From Acetivibrio sp964564015 (GTDB lineage Bacteria > Bacillota > Clostridia > Acetivibrionales > Acetivibrionaceae): a DNA stretch of 64,000 bases. The stretch lies in assembly GCA_964564015.1 (NCBI GenBank), contig CAZLZR010000009.1:1-64000 (forward strand). The letters run 5' to 3'. The notes below the pieces were generated by a model that worked only from the letters and a program-made list of their open reading frames with translations, made no database searches and had not been told where the DNA came from. A program made the translations under genes and the position numbers. Shown piece after piece: positions 46,301-55,048 of this stretch; within the stretch, counting starts at the first letter, position 1; each line of letters starts with the position of its first letter.

Positions 46301-49300
46301 AAACAACTATATACTCTCCCGGCTTAGAATAAGAATGTTTCACTCTTATACCTTCACCTGTTGTACCGTCACCAAAATCCCATGTGTATTTTGCTATACC
46401 CACATTGTCCTTTGATGCACTTGCATCAAATTCAACCTCTGTATCAACCTCAGCCGATGAAACACAGTTTATGTATGGCAAAGGCTTAACATTATCAAGG
46501 TCTAATGGGCTGACAGCTTCACTTAAAGTCTCTGAACTGTTCCCTAATATATCCACAGCAACAATTTTGTATATATACTTCTTTGCGGGATCAAGATTAT
46601 TATCAACTACCGACAATGTTGTTTTTCCGTATTCCCCAACAACTGTATAATACATAGTTTCCGTAGTTCTGCGGTACAATTTAAATGCCACAAGGTCTGT
46701 TTCGTCACAAGTCCATTCTATAGATAATCCTCTAGCTATAGGCTCCACCCCGATCTTCGGTGCTTTTGGTGCCACATTGTCTATAATGTAATCCCGATAT
46801 TTGTATTCCGAAGTATTGCCTTTAATATCCACCGCATAACCACGTGTCTTTAAAACACTTCCTGCCGTGAATATAGCCGTATCCAATTCTGCAGTAAACC
46901 CATCAACGGCATAAGCCGAACCCACTGTATAAAACTCTTTCCACACTTCCCCATCCAAACTGTATTCAGCAACCATCTTTGATAGTCTTGTATCATCTTG
47001 GGCTGTTAAAACATAGGTTAGGATTCTACCGATTCTTGTATTATTTTCAGGGTATACACTTGTTATCTCGGGTTTTACATTATCAACAAAACTTTCTGCA
47101 TCAAGCATTGTAATTTCTACCGGATCACTGTCGGGACTTAAGTTTCCTGCAACATCCTCACAGATAACCTTATAAAAATATGTTTCCCCCGGTACTGTGG
47201 CTGTATCAAAATAGTTAAGGCTCTTAAGATTTGTTGCAATTGTAGTGTATACTCCCTCTGCCTCAAGTGCTCTTAAGACTCTAAATCCCTTAACATATGG
47301 TTCTGTGTTGTTATTCCACTTTATTTCTATACAATCAACGTAACTGTATGCTGATATGCCATCTACCTTATCAGGAGCCGTCCTGTCTATTACATACTGA
47401 TTATATGTATTTGCACTGTTACTGACATTTCCGCCAAAGTCCTCTGCAATAGCTCTGACGTAGTAATTTCCTTCTCTTACCTCTGAAACATCAATGTAAA
47501 ACGCAAGATTTGTTACCTGTTTAGACCCATAGGATAAAGTCCTTTCGATGTAATCACTCCAGTCATTTCCGTCTAAAGAAGTTTGCACAGTTATCTTTTT
47601 AAGACTAACATTATCATCTGCTGTAATAGTTAAAGGAATAGTGTTTGCAAAGCATGATGGTGCAGGGCTTATAGATACAATCCTTGGAATTTGGGTATCC
47701 TCAACAGATAGGATGGTTATAGTTTCCGAAAACGCTTCAGAATTATGTCCATCTCGGTCTGTAAGCCTATATCTTATAGTGTAGTCACCAGCAGGCAAAT
47801 ACTCAACATTCCAATTTGCCTTGAAAAGCAAACCATCAGGTGTAACCGTATATGCATTTGTATTGGTTATGGAACTCCAATAAGTGCTTTCACTGCTTTT
47901 ATATTCAAACCAGACAGTAATACCGTTTTTATTTAAAATATCATCCGTTAGTGCTTTCAGTTCCAATTTTTTGGTTGAAAATCCCACAATACTACTCTTT
48001 CCGTCATAAGCATCGCTTATACTGACAAGTGCAGGAGAATGAGAAATTGTCTCAGAAAAATCGGAGAAATTCATAGAAGGATCAAATGCCCTAACTTTAT
48101 AACTATATTCAGTACCTGTTTCCAAGTTGCTGTCAAGATATTTAGTTGTATATGAGACTCCAACTTTTTCACCATCTCTGTATATTTCATATCCTGCCGT
48201 ATAGCTGTTATCCGAAGAGGCATCCCATGAAAGTGTAATACTCTTGCTTGCATGATCTGATACTACAAGATTTTGTGGTGTGGAAGGTATTTCCTCATCT
48301 CCAACCTTTACACTTATCTCTACAGGTTCTGAATTATTACCTGCATTGTCAGTTGCCATAATTTTAAAGACGTAGGTTTGCCCCTTGTTAAGTCCAGCCG
48401 CAATATACTCCCTTGACCAATAATTCGAGGTCATAAGTTTGCCGTCTTTCCATATTGTATAATAATCCTTATAGTAGGCTTCGCTTGAAGTCCAGGATAT
48501 TCTTACACTGTCAATCCCTTGTGCTACGGAAAAATTCGAAAGGACTGGAGCAACAGTATCAATCGTTGCATATGACCAACCACTTACTGTTCCTTTGAAA
48601 TCTCTTGCATTAATTCTATAACTTCCATCACTAGGAATACTCATAGTTCCTTCAAAATTACCCTTCGCATCGGCAAGGAGTTTTATACTGTAAGACGCCC
48701 ACGAATTATAGCTATTATTGTTGCCATAATAAAATGAAACTGTTACATCTCCTTCTCCGTTTGATGTTTTACCTTTTATCTTTACATCGTTTTTCTTTTC
48801 ACCAATACTAATCTGCAAGCTGACTGTTGGATTGTTTACAGAAGGTGTTTCTTCATTATTTTTTAACTTAACAAATTTCGAACCGGTTATATTTCCAGCC
48901 TCATCCGCTGTAAACACTTCAATTCTATCTTGAGTAACGCTTGAGGATTCATAACTTAAGGATTGATATGTGGTGGTGCTGCTTGATAAAGAAAGGGAGT
49001 ATTTGTCTGTTCCCTCAGCCCTCTTCAACTCTCCTGCAATGGTAATACGACCCCCGCGATGCACAAACACACCCACAAAATGAGGATTGTTTGTGACCTC
49101 AGCTAAAACATTTATTGAAGAATTAAAATCTACACCTTCCTTAGGTGAAATTATGGTGATATCATTTTTATTGCTATTTAAATATGCCTTAAACACACTC
49201 AAATCGCTTTCATTCCCATAATCATCAGAGAACTGGAAATATTGTGTCTTTGCTATATCTTCATTTTCAAATGTATGGTATACATCATCTGATACCCTTT

Positions 49301-52300
49301 GGTATTCTAATGTTTTAAGTGTCTCAACATCTTCGGAGTAACGAACCTTGGTATAATTGAGGGTTCTTATATCAAATTTCACATTGTTGCTTAGTATAAA
49401 AGGTTTTCTTGAGGTACCATCTTCCCATTCGGAAGGCGTAATTACAGGTTTTAGTTCATAGGTACCATTGTAGTTAAAATATCTGACCCCTATGAGCTCC
49501 CCATCTGCCTTTACTGAAATAGTGTAGTATCCTATAGGCAGCGATTCAAGATCACGTTGGTCAATCTCTAAAACATCTTCTTCTGCCCTCTTTACAAGCT
49601 TAATATTCTGCTTCACCCTGACCGCAGTATTATAGCTGTAGATGTCCGCTGTATAGGACAATCCTGCTTTAAGATTTTCACAATATACAAGATAGGGGTA
49701 ACCGTCCATAACATATTGCAATAATGGAGGAGCATCTTTTTTATCCGAAACATAATATGCTAAATTACTTTTGAGCACATTTCTGTCATCAAACATCTGA
49801 ATCTTGAAGAAGCCATAGTTTAAAGGAGTTTCAAGCTTTAAATCATAATATCTCTGTTGGTTATGAACTCTTTCAGAAGCTATAGTACAATCAATTATAT
49901 TGTCTAATGAATCTAAAATATTAAAGCTATATCCATCAATGGAATATGACTTATCAATACTTATTGTAACAATATCACTTCCATACACAGCTTCACTCAC
50001 TGCAAAGTAACTAGCTTTGCTTTTTGGTTCAAACTTCACATACTTTTTGAAGCTGAGATTTTTCCCATCATCCTTAAGACATATTTCATATATTTCCCCT
50101 GGAACAATATCCGAAAAATCCACAGCTACCCATATATCCTTTAATGTTCCGTCGTAGTACTGTGCTACAGTTTTCCATACTCCCGCATTAATTTCTTCTT
50201 TTGTATCTACATTAACAAAAACCAGCTCTGGGTCTTCCGATATTCCTTTTACCCAATTGCAACTGAACTTTACGTCATCGCTGATAGTTAATACATTATA
50301 CATCTGACTATTACCCTCTAAGTCAAAAAAAGATGAATACCAGGAATTATTGTTTTCTATTTTGAAACCGTCTTGAGAAAACTTCTGTTCCTTTGAATTG
50401 AAATAATACTCATAATCCGTACCATTTATTCTGATAGAGTACTTTGTTTCGTCTTTGAGTGTTTTGGTTATATTAAGCTTACCCTTAATCACTACATAGC
50501 CTGCGTTGTAATTACCATTCATTCTATATGAAGAAACAGATTTCTCGATAGTATCCTTATCAAGACTCCCATAAACTTCACCTTCTGCCACAAGTTCAAT
50601 ATTTATATTTTTATTGTCTGCACCCATAATACCATTATCTATATCATATCCGGTTATTGTGAAATCAACCTTTCCATCAGCAGGTAATATCGGCGGATAA
50701 AATGTTATTTTCTTATCTACGTCAGTATAATTGTTGAAGGATGGTATGGTGAAGTCTGCAGAATCAAGTTCTCTTCCATCATACAAAACCTTTAAATAAT
50801 AAGATCCACCCGGATTGAGAATCTGCAAGTCACCCTTCTGCGGAAATTTCAGAGTAAACACACCGTCATTATCAGCTTTGACGTCTGTTATATTTGATAT
50901 CGGTATATTTAAAGAGTTATTCAGCCTTCTGTATAAAGCCACTTCATATCCAATACTCTTATCACACCAATCAGTTGAAACGCGAACTTCTCCCCCTTCA
51001 ACATCAGTTACACTTACTGATTCAATGTTAAGATTAGTGGTAGTATAGGGCCTAAAACTAACCTTTAGGTCGCATGAATATATTTTGCCTGGATAACTTA
51101 TTTTTACAGAGTATATAGTATTTAAATCAATAGCTTCATTAATTTTTATTCTGAACCAGATTTGTGATTCATCGTAATAGGAATAATTAATTTTAGTTCC
51201 TACAACTCTTCCTGATGCATCCAAAAGTTCCACATTTATTTTGTCAACATCTACATTCTTAAGATTGTAAAAACTACCAGTTACAATGAAGTTGTCAGTG
51301 TTTTCATATAAACCCCAGTAGTAATTTAAATTACTGATAATCAAATCATCAGTTACAACTACTCTCGAAGGCACATCAAATTCTGAAATACCTGAAACAA
51401 ACTTAAGTGTATATTCTCCTTCCTCCTTGAGAGTACCGTTAAAACTTATCTCTGGAACTCTTACATAATATAATTTCCTGTTAAAATACTCCTCATTATT
51501 ATTTACATAATTATAGTATGAATTGTAAAAGTCATGGTATATCGTGGTTTGAGAAATACTTGCCAAGTTGGACATTCCAATCGCTTTTCCATTACTTAAG
51601 AGCAAAAATTTACCTGTGGTAGCATTGGTGTCATTCAGATAAAACGCACTAATGCCTTCAATAGACCTGCCACCTTCAGGCACATAAATATTAACTCTAT
51701 TTCCCAATTCCATCTCAGCTTCACAACTTTCGATAACAGGTTCTGAAGCATAGTCATTACATTTGATTCTTACAGTATACCTGTCAGGCTCTACGTGTTT
51801 ACTGAAATTGCATACAAATTGCAGGTAATTGTCATCAGGATCTCCAATACCGCCTCTGATACAATCCTGTGGTATCTCAGGTATGTTATCAATGATCACA
51901 CCATCTTTTATAAGCTCGGCACTGAAAACAAGGTCTCCTTCTAAAGCCCCAACAGCTATATCTGCACGCAAGGAAGGCATATCCACTACTATAGAGGCCT
52001 TATCTTCCGCTGTGTATGTATTGTTCGAAAATTTATATAAAACCTCGGAATTTTCGGACTCATATTTTTTTACCGTTACCTCTGTAGGTAAATTTTGATT
52101 CACACTCAATAAGATTCTGTACTTTCTACCCTTATATAGCTTGTATGCCACAGAATTTGCGAATTTAGGATAGGTCCTTATACTTACTAAAGTATTGCTT
52201 TCGCTGTCTGATATGTACATATAACTGAGAGTCTCTTTCGATGCAGTCACAATATACACTGCTGAAGATGTGGGAGTAAAGGACATTGAAGTATAGCTTA

Positions 52301-52793
52301 ATTTTTCTGTACTACCCTCTTCATTAAATACAACCACTTCATTTTCTTTTATCTCCCGAAGTGTTTCATCCATTGTTTCGTCTTCGGTTACCATTGAATC
52401 TTTAAAGCCGAAGGATTCATTTACAATTTTTGCAGTCTTTGTAACATAACCGTCTGATACAATAGAATTCCGTTCCTCTTCGCCTTCCTCTAGCGGAAGC
52501 GTTATACTGCTTATTTCGTCCTGAGGCTCTGTCGCCAGTCCCAACTCAGGTGTTGACGTTGGCGTTATGCCCGGCAGCAAAGTTACCACAGGCTCATTTG
52601 TCGCTGTCTGAACCGGTATTGCGGTCGGTGACGCATATACGTTCTCAGTTACACTTTGCAATTCCAATGAATTCGCTGGATTCTTTGATTGTTCACTCGA
52701 AAAATCATCAGCAAAAGACAAATCCGGCATAATGATACTGTTCAACATAAGAACAGCAAGAACACATGCCAGAAGAGATTTGAATCTCCCCAT
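40392..52793 (-). CDS. Giant (4133 aa) SLH-anchored multidomain surface protein
   Basis: A cell-surface protein of about 450 kDa. A signal peptide (about residues 1-28, LLACVLAVLMLNSIIMP core) and a Pro/Thr/Glu segment come first. About 1300 residues of beta-rich repeats follow. Fibronectin-III-like modules are recognisable at about 1414-1497, 1503-1590, 1803-1898 and 2008-2094, and a PKD domain at about 2108-2184 (YTWDFGDGTTGEG). Two carboxypeptidase-regulatory-like modules follow (about 2190-2270 and near 2710). About 3248-3620 is a repeated, propeller-like region, then two CARDB-like modules to about 3840, a TPEPTPV linker, and three SLH repeats at the end (GYMRGYEDKSFRPENNITRA, then GYFKGYEDNTFRPD, GYIKGYSDKTFRPD). 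No catalytic domain is seen. AGGGGGG precedes the ATG. Role: wall-attached adhesion or scaffold, inferred. Confidence 0.9.
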   Translation of the reverse strand: MGRFKSLLACVLAVLMLNSIIMPDLSFADDFSSEQSKNPANSLELQSVTENVYASPTAIPVQTATNEPVVTLLPGITPTSTPELGLATEPQDEISSITLPLEEGEEERNSIVSDGYVTKTAKIVNESFGFKDSMVTEDETMDETLREIKENEVVVFNEEGSTEKLSYTSMSFTPTSSAVYIVTASKETLSYMYISDSESNTLVSIRTYPKFANSVAYKLYKGRKYRILLSVNQNLPTEVTVKKYESENSEVLYKFSNNTYTAEDKASIVVDMPSLRADIAVGALEGDLVFSAELIKDGVIIDNIPEIPQDCIRGGIGDPDDNYLQFVCNFSKHVEPDRYTVRIKCNDYASEPVIESCEAEMELGNRVNIYVPEGGRSIEGISAFYLNDTNATTGKFLLLSNGKAIGMSNLASISQTTIYHDFYNSYYNYVNNNEEYFNRKLYYVRVPEISFNGTLKEEGEYTLKFVSGISEFDVPSRVVVTDDLIISNLNYYWGLYENTDNFIVTGSFYNLKNVDVDKINVELLDASGRVVGTKINYSYYDESQIWFRIKINEAIDLNTIYSVKISYPGKIYSCDLKVSFRPYTTTNLNIESVSVTDVEGGEVRVSTDWCDKSIGYEVALYRRLNNSLNIPISNITDVKADNDGVFTLKFPQKGDLQILNPGGSYYLKVLYDGRELDSADFTIPSFNNYTDVDKKITFYPPILPADGKVDFTITGYDIDNGIMGADNKNINIELVAEGEVYGSLDKDTIEKSVSSYRMNGNYNAGYVVIKGKLNITKTLKDETKYSIRINGTDYEYYFNSKEQKFSQDGFKIENNNSWYSSFFDLEGNSQMYNVLTISDDVKFSCNWVKGISEDPELVFVNVDTKEEINAGVWKTVAQYYDGTLKDIWVAVDFSDIVPGEIYEICLKDDGKNLSFKKYVKFEPKSKASYFAVSEAVYGSDIVTISIDKSYSIDGYSFNILDSLDNIIDCTIASERVHNQQRYYDLKLETPLNYGFFKIQMFDDRNVLKSNLAYYVSDKKDAPPLLQYVMDGYPYLVYCENLKAGLSYTADIYSYNTAVRVKQNIKLVKRAEEDVLEIDQRDLESLPIGYYTISVKADGELIGVRYFNYNGTYELKPVITPSEWEDGTSRKPFILSNNVKFDIRTLNYTKVRYSEDVETLKTLEYQRVSDDVYHTFENEDIAKTQYFQFSDDYGNESDLSVFKAYLNSNKNDITIISPKEGVDFNSSINVLAEVTNNPHFVGVFVHRGGRITIAGELKRAEGTDKYSLSLSSSTTTYQSLSYESSSVTQDRIEVFTADEAGNITGSKFVKLKNNEETPSVNNPTVSLQISIGEKKNDVKIKGKTSNGEGDVTVSFYYGNNNSYNSWASYSIKLLADAKGNFEGTMSIPSDGSYRINARDFKGTVSGWSYATIDTVAPVLSNFSVAQGIDSVRISWTSSEAYYKDYYTIWKDGKLMTSNYWSREYIAAGLNKGQTYVFKIMATDNAGNNSEPVEISVKVGDEEIPSTPQNLVVSDHASKSITLSWDASSDNSYTAGYEIYRDGEKVGVSYTTKYLDSNLETGTEYSYKVRAFDPSMNFSDFSETISHSPALVSISDAYDGKSSIVGFSTKKLELKALTDDILNKNGITVWFEYKSSESTYWSSITNTNAYTVTPDGLLFKANWNVEYLPAGDYTIRYRLTDRDGHNSEAFSETITILSVEDTQIPRIVSISPAPSCFANTIPLTITADDNVSLKKITVQTSLDGNDWSDYIERTLSYGSKQVTNLAFYIDVSEVREGNYYVRAIAEDFGGNVSNSANTYNQYVIDRTAPDKVDGISAYSYVDCIEIKWNNNTEPYVKGFRVLRALEAEGVYTTIATNLKSLNYFDTATVPGETYFYKVICEDVAGNLSPDSDPVEITMLDAESFVDNVKPEITSVYPENNTRIGRILTYVLTAQDDTRLSKMVAEYSLDGEVWKEFYTVGSAYAVDGFTAELDTAIFTAGSVLKTRGYAVDIKGNTSEYKYRDYIIDNVAPKAPKIGVEPIARGLSIEWTCDETDLVAFKLYRRTTETMYYTVVGEYGKTTLSVVDNNLDPAKKYIYKIVAVDILGNSSETLSEAVSPLDLDNVKPLPYINCVSSAEVDTEVEFDASASKDNVGIAKYTWDFGDGTTGEGIRVKHSYSKPGEYIVVLTVEDTSGNEEKAEKSITILEKDFSGILNITVKDNLGKYVPEAIIYVNVGTPEQFKMYADASGKISLKLEPGSYDIGAYKAGYSPKQQDVLIVKNEENNLNFVLEESKIVVGNITATKMSLEEIKAVGIDVNAPGNQNVFRYEINLNYNNKPYSISHISAGNRSSGSSGGGYYSVGGREVAVKTYTNPKTQEVFILLIDIPGRVTWLKEFFDVKLHLINTEGTYALKDCVATLKTPEGISIAGGNDQTVSIGTIAAKDSKTIEWIVRGDTPGSYNLSADFSGILETFNEQISASFVTENPIVVDNSSGLRLIVEVEKVKYSGDDLLYRVGFMNEKSSEIYMPNISMGDSTFIRSYKTKEDMSLVKTSRSVLSPGEILWEEYSADEELFEGYEDRNMALKELASKALGGLEMPIETRMVEYGTFGRVKAQFYVMDVPGGRQVDLLTLTKYRSKENDKMPDIKIVTGRGISKDVIVHEKCELTITDNLKNTVTEVETDGNGEYVYKGYSIDDVYAGWNGIGLFSIVVSSDKNRMIKSSQSVRIIDQRLLPAEDFGSISGYVYDKDIYKPISNAVITVDTYETHTGSNGMFYFEDILLQDDQIKIDADGFPKKTIDVELSDGSYVVIAMSRMPEVKKVTSWCSDSTKPTSSILPLNLLRDGGAITFWVDTDLKDAGEVKKYLYKIVDKSGRIKHTGESTSSIIKVTNIRSKMAVGDRILFAIEAEGIYGRATSDYVDAKLVMAKEFPFLNAVSWKNDLENAFEEEFEFDLVGGLDGVLEFATGEGLPEVEMPSDSGPLKSLGIESAGLDFDLDVDYDFFNGKATFTSKAGSKLGVNGSFANFDVPDQVDAFLGAGITSESEVTVKLECVYNDRTLQWEIESYQFIIANETEIRVLTFEFKFSVPLDATFGGVLLSGYVSVEVNGTLTFKTNVSIGGLGSFDSIEEVMINLELVIELTLRAAIGVEVGYGLIGGEFWAQGGLEFTIPTLRTVLSLSMGFKETFVWFISTEQVIGEKEWVVYDPSARQAQRNDNSSNIGTESISSGKKSMKREMYAAPVANSSTSNESLFETSPRDYLEKQKWVGGKDIIQYAYPQSEAKISELDGTAGDLIMVFIGDDSGRTDNNRTALYYSIYDNGKWSEPKQIENDGTADAYPNLSTDNKDTYAIWLDMPEKIGDLSKVSADYITENIIAKMKLEIAKYDPSKGTWGKVLSPETYGLNKLPQIATDGGKTIAAWVSNPGKKAVGTKETPDDIYFVYNNGTSWTAPKAFITNSVNVNESDLLLHDGKAYFVYTTNAYSENGSHKLYASIFDGKTWSKPRGLLDNIYDDNHPSIAVENGKPVVFWNNNGLIYKAGIESGKKEIVVNSGKAFGIQELQATNTDEGIALAWTTATGGEQRLFISTYEDTSSTWTQGVELKHNSMEIPRDITLAGNGNEIMAVYNKSVYKKDEGTSKYYYDGTLLTSTSYVRKIDLAIPSDGIYFEDNAVMPGEETKVYVEVENIGDLTAKNISVALYDGDKLVSKKEMNKSISHGNSLIAEFDYPIPANYSGVTLKGVIEVANDADTSNNTRELNLSFVDVEITNLYNALYEKNRGYVYVDVINNGFATVDSAKVEIYTDKEFKNLISSKEIKNLYPALTKKSVVEFEVSDEQIAERVRLYAKVVVDQTEFDYTNNSSFTIVRPYEFNSISGTATPEPTPVTPEPTPVTPEPTPVTPKPTPVTPEPTPVTPKPTPGSEGTGSSGSSGTGTSGSEGTTGSTPLPTPTPTPSPTPDSEIIETPDPIIPGIDGKHRGYMRGYEDKSFRPENNITRAEMAVILANLDEVTKSGLESTTFKDVSDKHWAAWAIEHVVQKGYFKGYEDNTFRPDKYITRAELSVVLCKYLELNGVDATENSLTDITGHWAEGYINMLTSKGYIKGYSDKTFRPDNNIKRSECTALINRALGIEMPDKVESQFTDVDKNHWAYKDIMAATQK
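41116..41241 (-). repeat. Six 21-bp tandem repeats coding TPxPTPV
   Basis: Six consecutive 21-base units (plus-strand pattern GGTGTTGGTTCTGGTGTCACT with a few changes) code a flexible Thr/Pro linker before the SLH repeats. The two rightmost full units are identical, suggesting recent slippage; copy number probably varies between strains. Confidence 0.9.
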
Positions 52794-53108
52794 CAGATTA
52801 TTTCCCCCCTAAATGTTTTTATATATATAAAATAAATTTATATAGCATTATTTTTTCTATATTTGAAAAGAAATGTATTGTAGCCAAAGTTGGAATAATA
52901 AGATTTTTATCTCATCATCTTGTGAATTATAGATATTTTATCTCATTAAATTTTATTATAGCAGAATTTTCACTGAGTAAAAAGTGCCCAGTTAAAAAAA
53001 TGACTTTTTATGTAAACAAAAACATTAGTTATCATCCTTCTATTTTACATTAATCCATTCTTCAGCTTTTGGCAGTATTTTGGAAGTATAAATTATTACC
53101 CTGTAAAG
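52794..53108. other. Leader region of the giant gene
   Basis: About 315 bases of very AT-rich sequence upstream of the giant gene's ribosome site (AGGGGGG). A promoter on the minus strand is expected but I cannot choose one with confidence. No small gene is seen. Confidence 0.45.
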
Positions 53109-53168
53109 AAAAGGCAGTATCCTCTCATGTTTGATGTAATAAACATAAGTGATACTTGCCTTTTTTTT
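53109..53168. terminator. Long hairpin terminator, strongest on the plus strand
   Basis: AAAAGGCAGTATC (53109-53121) pairs with the GATAC-T-TGCC-TTTT side (53151-53164), with an inner ATGTTT/AAACAT stem. The plus strand continues as an eight-T run; the minus strand has CTTTTCTTT. It serves the HD-domain gene on the minus strand. Why the plus direction is stronger is unclear. Confidence 0.65.
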
Positions 53169-53169
53169 A

Positions 53170-54354
53170 CTAAAAATCCGCAAATATTTCACCGAAATTA
53201 ATACCTGCTATATGTTTGCCGTTGTACCTTGCTTTTATATTCAGCTTGGCCTCCTGAAACTCTTCACTGACTGCGCCGTTTTCAATGGCAACCTTTGCTT
53301 CAATAAATGCAGCCAGCTCATCTGAAGCCTTTATAATTCTTCCGTCTCTAGGACTGTATTTATCCTCATTATATTTTTCATTTATCTCTTCGCAAGTTTT
53401 ATTTTCTGCTTTGCCATCAATCAGAACAACGTTTTCAAATTCACCCTCAATAAACATTCTGATCTCAGGTAAAAACTCCTTTGGCACCAATGGATAAAGT
53501 TGTTTTTCCATCTGTTCCTTTTCAATTTCCTTGATCAGATCACTCAAACCTTCAACTGAACTTTTTATAGGTGAAATTATATCCCTCGTGAGCACCTCGG
53601 GAAGATCATGAAAAAGCCCTTGGAAGAAATTGTTGGAGCACCTTACAGGACATGCATCTATCTCAAGTGAAAATAAATAGGACAGAATTGCAACAAACAG
53701 CGAATGTCCAAGTACCGAAGTCTTAGGTATCCTATGGAGATGAGACCACCTGGCCTGAAATCTCAAATGACCGCATAGCTCAATGAAATTTTTGTAATTA
53801 TTATTTAAAGCCAGCTGCTTCATCCCCTCAAGATCATTATACTTTTCTATCCGTTCAATAAACTCTCTCTTTATATCCTGTACCTCATAACCATTGGGAT
53901 TTAAACGCTCAATTATTTCAAATTCCCACCTGGATGCATAGTTGTGAGCCGCTTCGAGTATCTTTTTGTTTATCGATGGTTTATCTTCCTCAAAATATTT
54001 TATAAATCTGTTACAGAAGTCTTCTCCCAGTGGAGAAATAATAGTCTCCAGATTGTCATATACAAACTCATTCAAAAGCTTGTACTTCTTCGGATCCGCC
54101 TTGATTTTATAAAACACAGGAGGCTTAATGTCAGTTATGACAATTCTTTGGAGCATTTCGAAAATACCGCCCTCAATTATTTCAATCCAACTGAAACCAG
54201 GCTTGTTTTCCTCAAATTTACCTAAAAAATATGCAATAAACATCTTATGTGCCTGCTTATCAAGCTCGATGAGTTCAATCGGCCTCAGTTTGTCATTCCA
54301 ACGTTGCATGTATGCTGCAGAAAATATTTTGAGTATCAGACTTTTTCTTATCAT
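53170..54354 (-). CDS. HD-domain phosphohydrolase
   Basis: A 394-residue cytoplasmic protein. The HD metal-binding set is visible in TSVLGHSLFVAILSYLFS and GLFHDLPEVLTRDIISP, the order seen in YfbR/HD_3-type 5'-nucleotidase relatives. A later Asp in IKASDELAAFIEA could be the last ligand. The 200 N-terminal residues are helical and unassigned. The start at 54354 (MIRKSL) follows AAGGTGATATATTTT; longer frames upstream lack a ribosome site. It is followed by a long hairpin. The substrate is unknown; nucleotide or deoxynucleotide hydrolysis is likely from the family. Confidence 0.8.
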   Translation of the reverse strand: MIRKSLILKIFSAAYMQRWNDKLRPIELIELDKQAHKMFIAYFLGKFEENKPGFSWIEIIEGGIFEMLQRIVITDIKPPVFYKIKADPKKYKLLNEFVYDNLETIISPLGEDFCNRFIKYFEEDKPSINKKILEAAHNYASRWEFEIIERLNPNGYEVQDIKREFIERIEKYNDLEGMKQLALNNNYKNFIELCGHLRFQARWSHLHRIPKTSVLGHSLFVAILSYLFSLEIDACPVRCSNNFFQGLFHDLPEVLTRDIISPIKSSVEGLSDLIKEIEKEQMEKQLYPLVPKEFLPEIRMFIEGEFENVVLIDGKAENKTCEEINEKYNEDKYSPRDGRIIKASDELAAFIEAKVAIENGAVSEEFQEAKLNIKARYNGKHIAGINFGEIFADF

Positions 54355-54533
54355 AAAATATATCACCTTAACTCTTTGATTAATTAACATAGTGCAAAAT
54401 AGATAATATACATAAACTATAACAAACTTTGACAGGCAATACAACATTTCATTATTCTTGTGAAGTTGGCAAAAAAGTGTATCCCCCCGTAAATCTTTGT
54501 ACTTTCATAATGCTTTATAATTGTATTTGGTAT

Positions 54534-54926
54534 CTACTTTAAAACTATGCACTCTCCGTGGTCACAATTGTTGAGCCCTTTGTGCGGTTCCCTGCTGCAA
54601 CTTAAATTCATTATCTCATCTATCTCAACTCTTTCCTTATGTGGTATTCCGACAAATTCCATACCGTAGCGGAAAGCATCGCCTCCCGATTCTTCCCTGA
54701 CAACTCTGCCCTTAACTTTAATTTCTTTTTCATTTATATATCCGGCAAATACTATCCTCATTTCCACAATATCATTTATCTCAAGCTTTCTTTCTGTCAA
54801 AATCAAAACTCCCGAACCCGATAAGTTTAGCACCTTAAACTTACCCTCAGTTTCAAACTTTTTATCACCAAACAATCCTTTTCCTGATATATTATTACAT
54901 CTCATATAGTTTCTTTTACCATCCAT
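54534..54926 (-). CDS. PilZ-domain protein (c-di-GMP receptor)
   Basis: A 130-residue single PilZ domain. Both binding motifs are present: RNYMR (RxxxR) near the start and NLSGSG (N-x-S-x-x-G) about 25 residues later, so cyclic di-GMP binding is expected. The beta-barrel core continues through VEMRIVFAGYINEKEIKVKG and YGMEFVGIPHKER. An ending CSREPHKGLNNCDHGEC segment has three Cys. I prefer the ATG at 54926 (MDGKRNY), eight bases after GAGGAGAG. No enzyme making or breaking c-di-GMP is in the window; two chemoreceptors 35 kb away are not evidence of a link. Confidence 0.88.
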   Translation of the reverse strand: MDGKRNYMRCNNISGKGLFGDKKFETEGKFKVLNLSGSGVLILTERKLEINDIVEMRIVFAGYINEKEIKVKGRVVREESGGDAFRYGMEFVGIPHKERVEIDEIMNLSCSREPHKGLNNCDHGECIVLK

Positions 54927-54986
54927 TTTCATCTCTCCTCTCATATCCTATTATATACCCAGTATCCATAAGTAATAAACTCGACA

Positions 54987-55021
54987 TCAAAAAATAGCCG
55001 TGAACACCTCACAGCTATTTC
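54987..55021 (-). terminator. Terminator after the Lon-like protease
   Basis: AAATAGC...GCTATTT with inner TGA/TCA (54993-55020). The minus strand continues TTTTTTG. Confidence 0.7.
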
Positions 55022-55048
55022 CAGGATATCTTAATTTCCTATTTAAGT

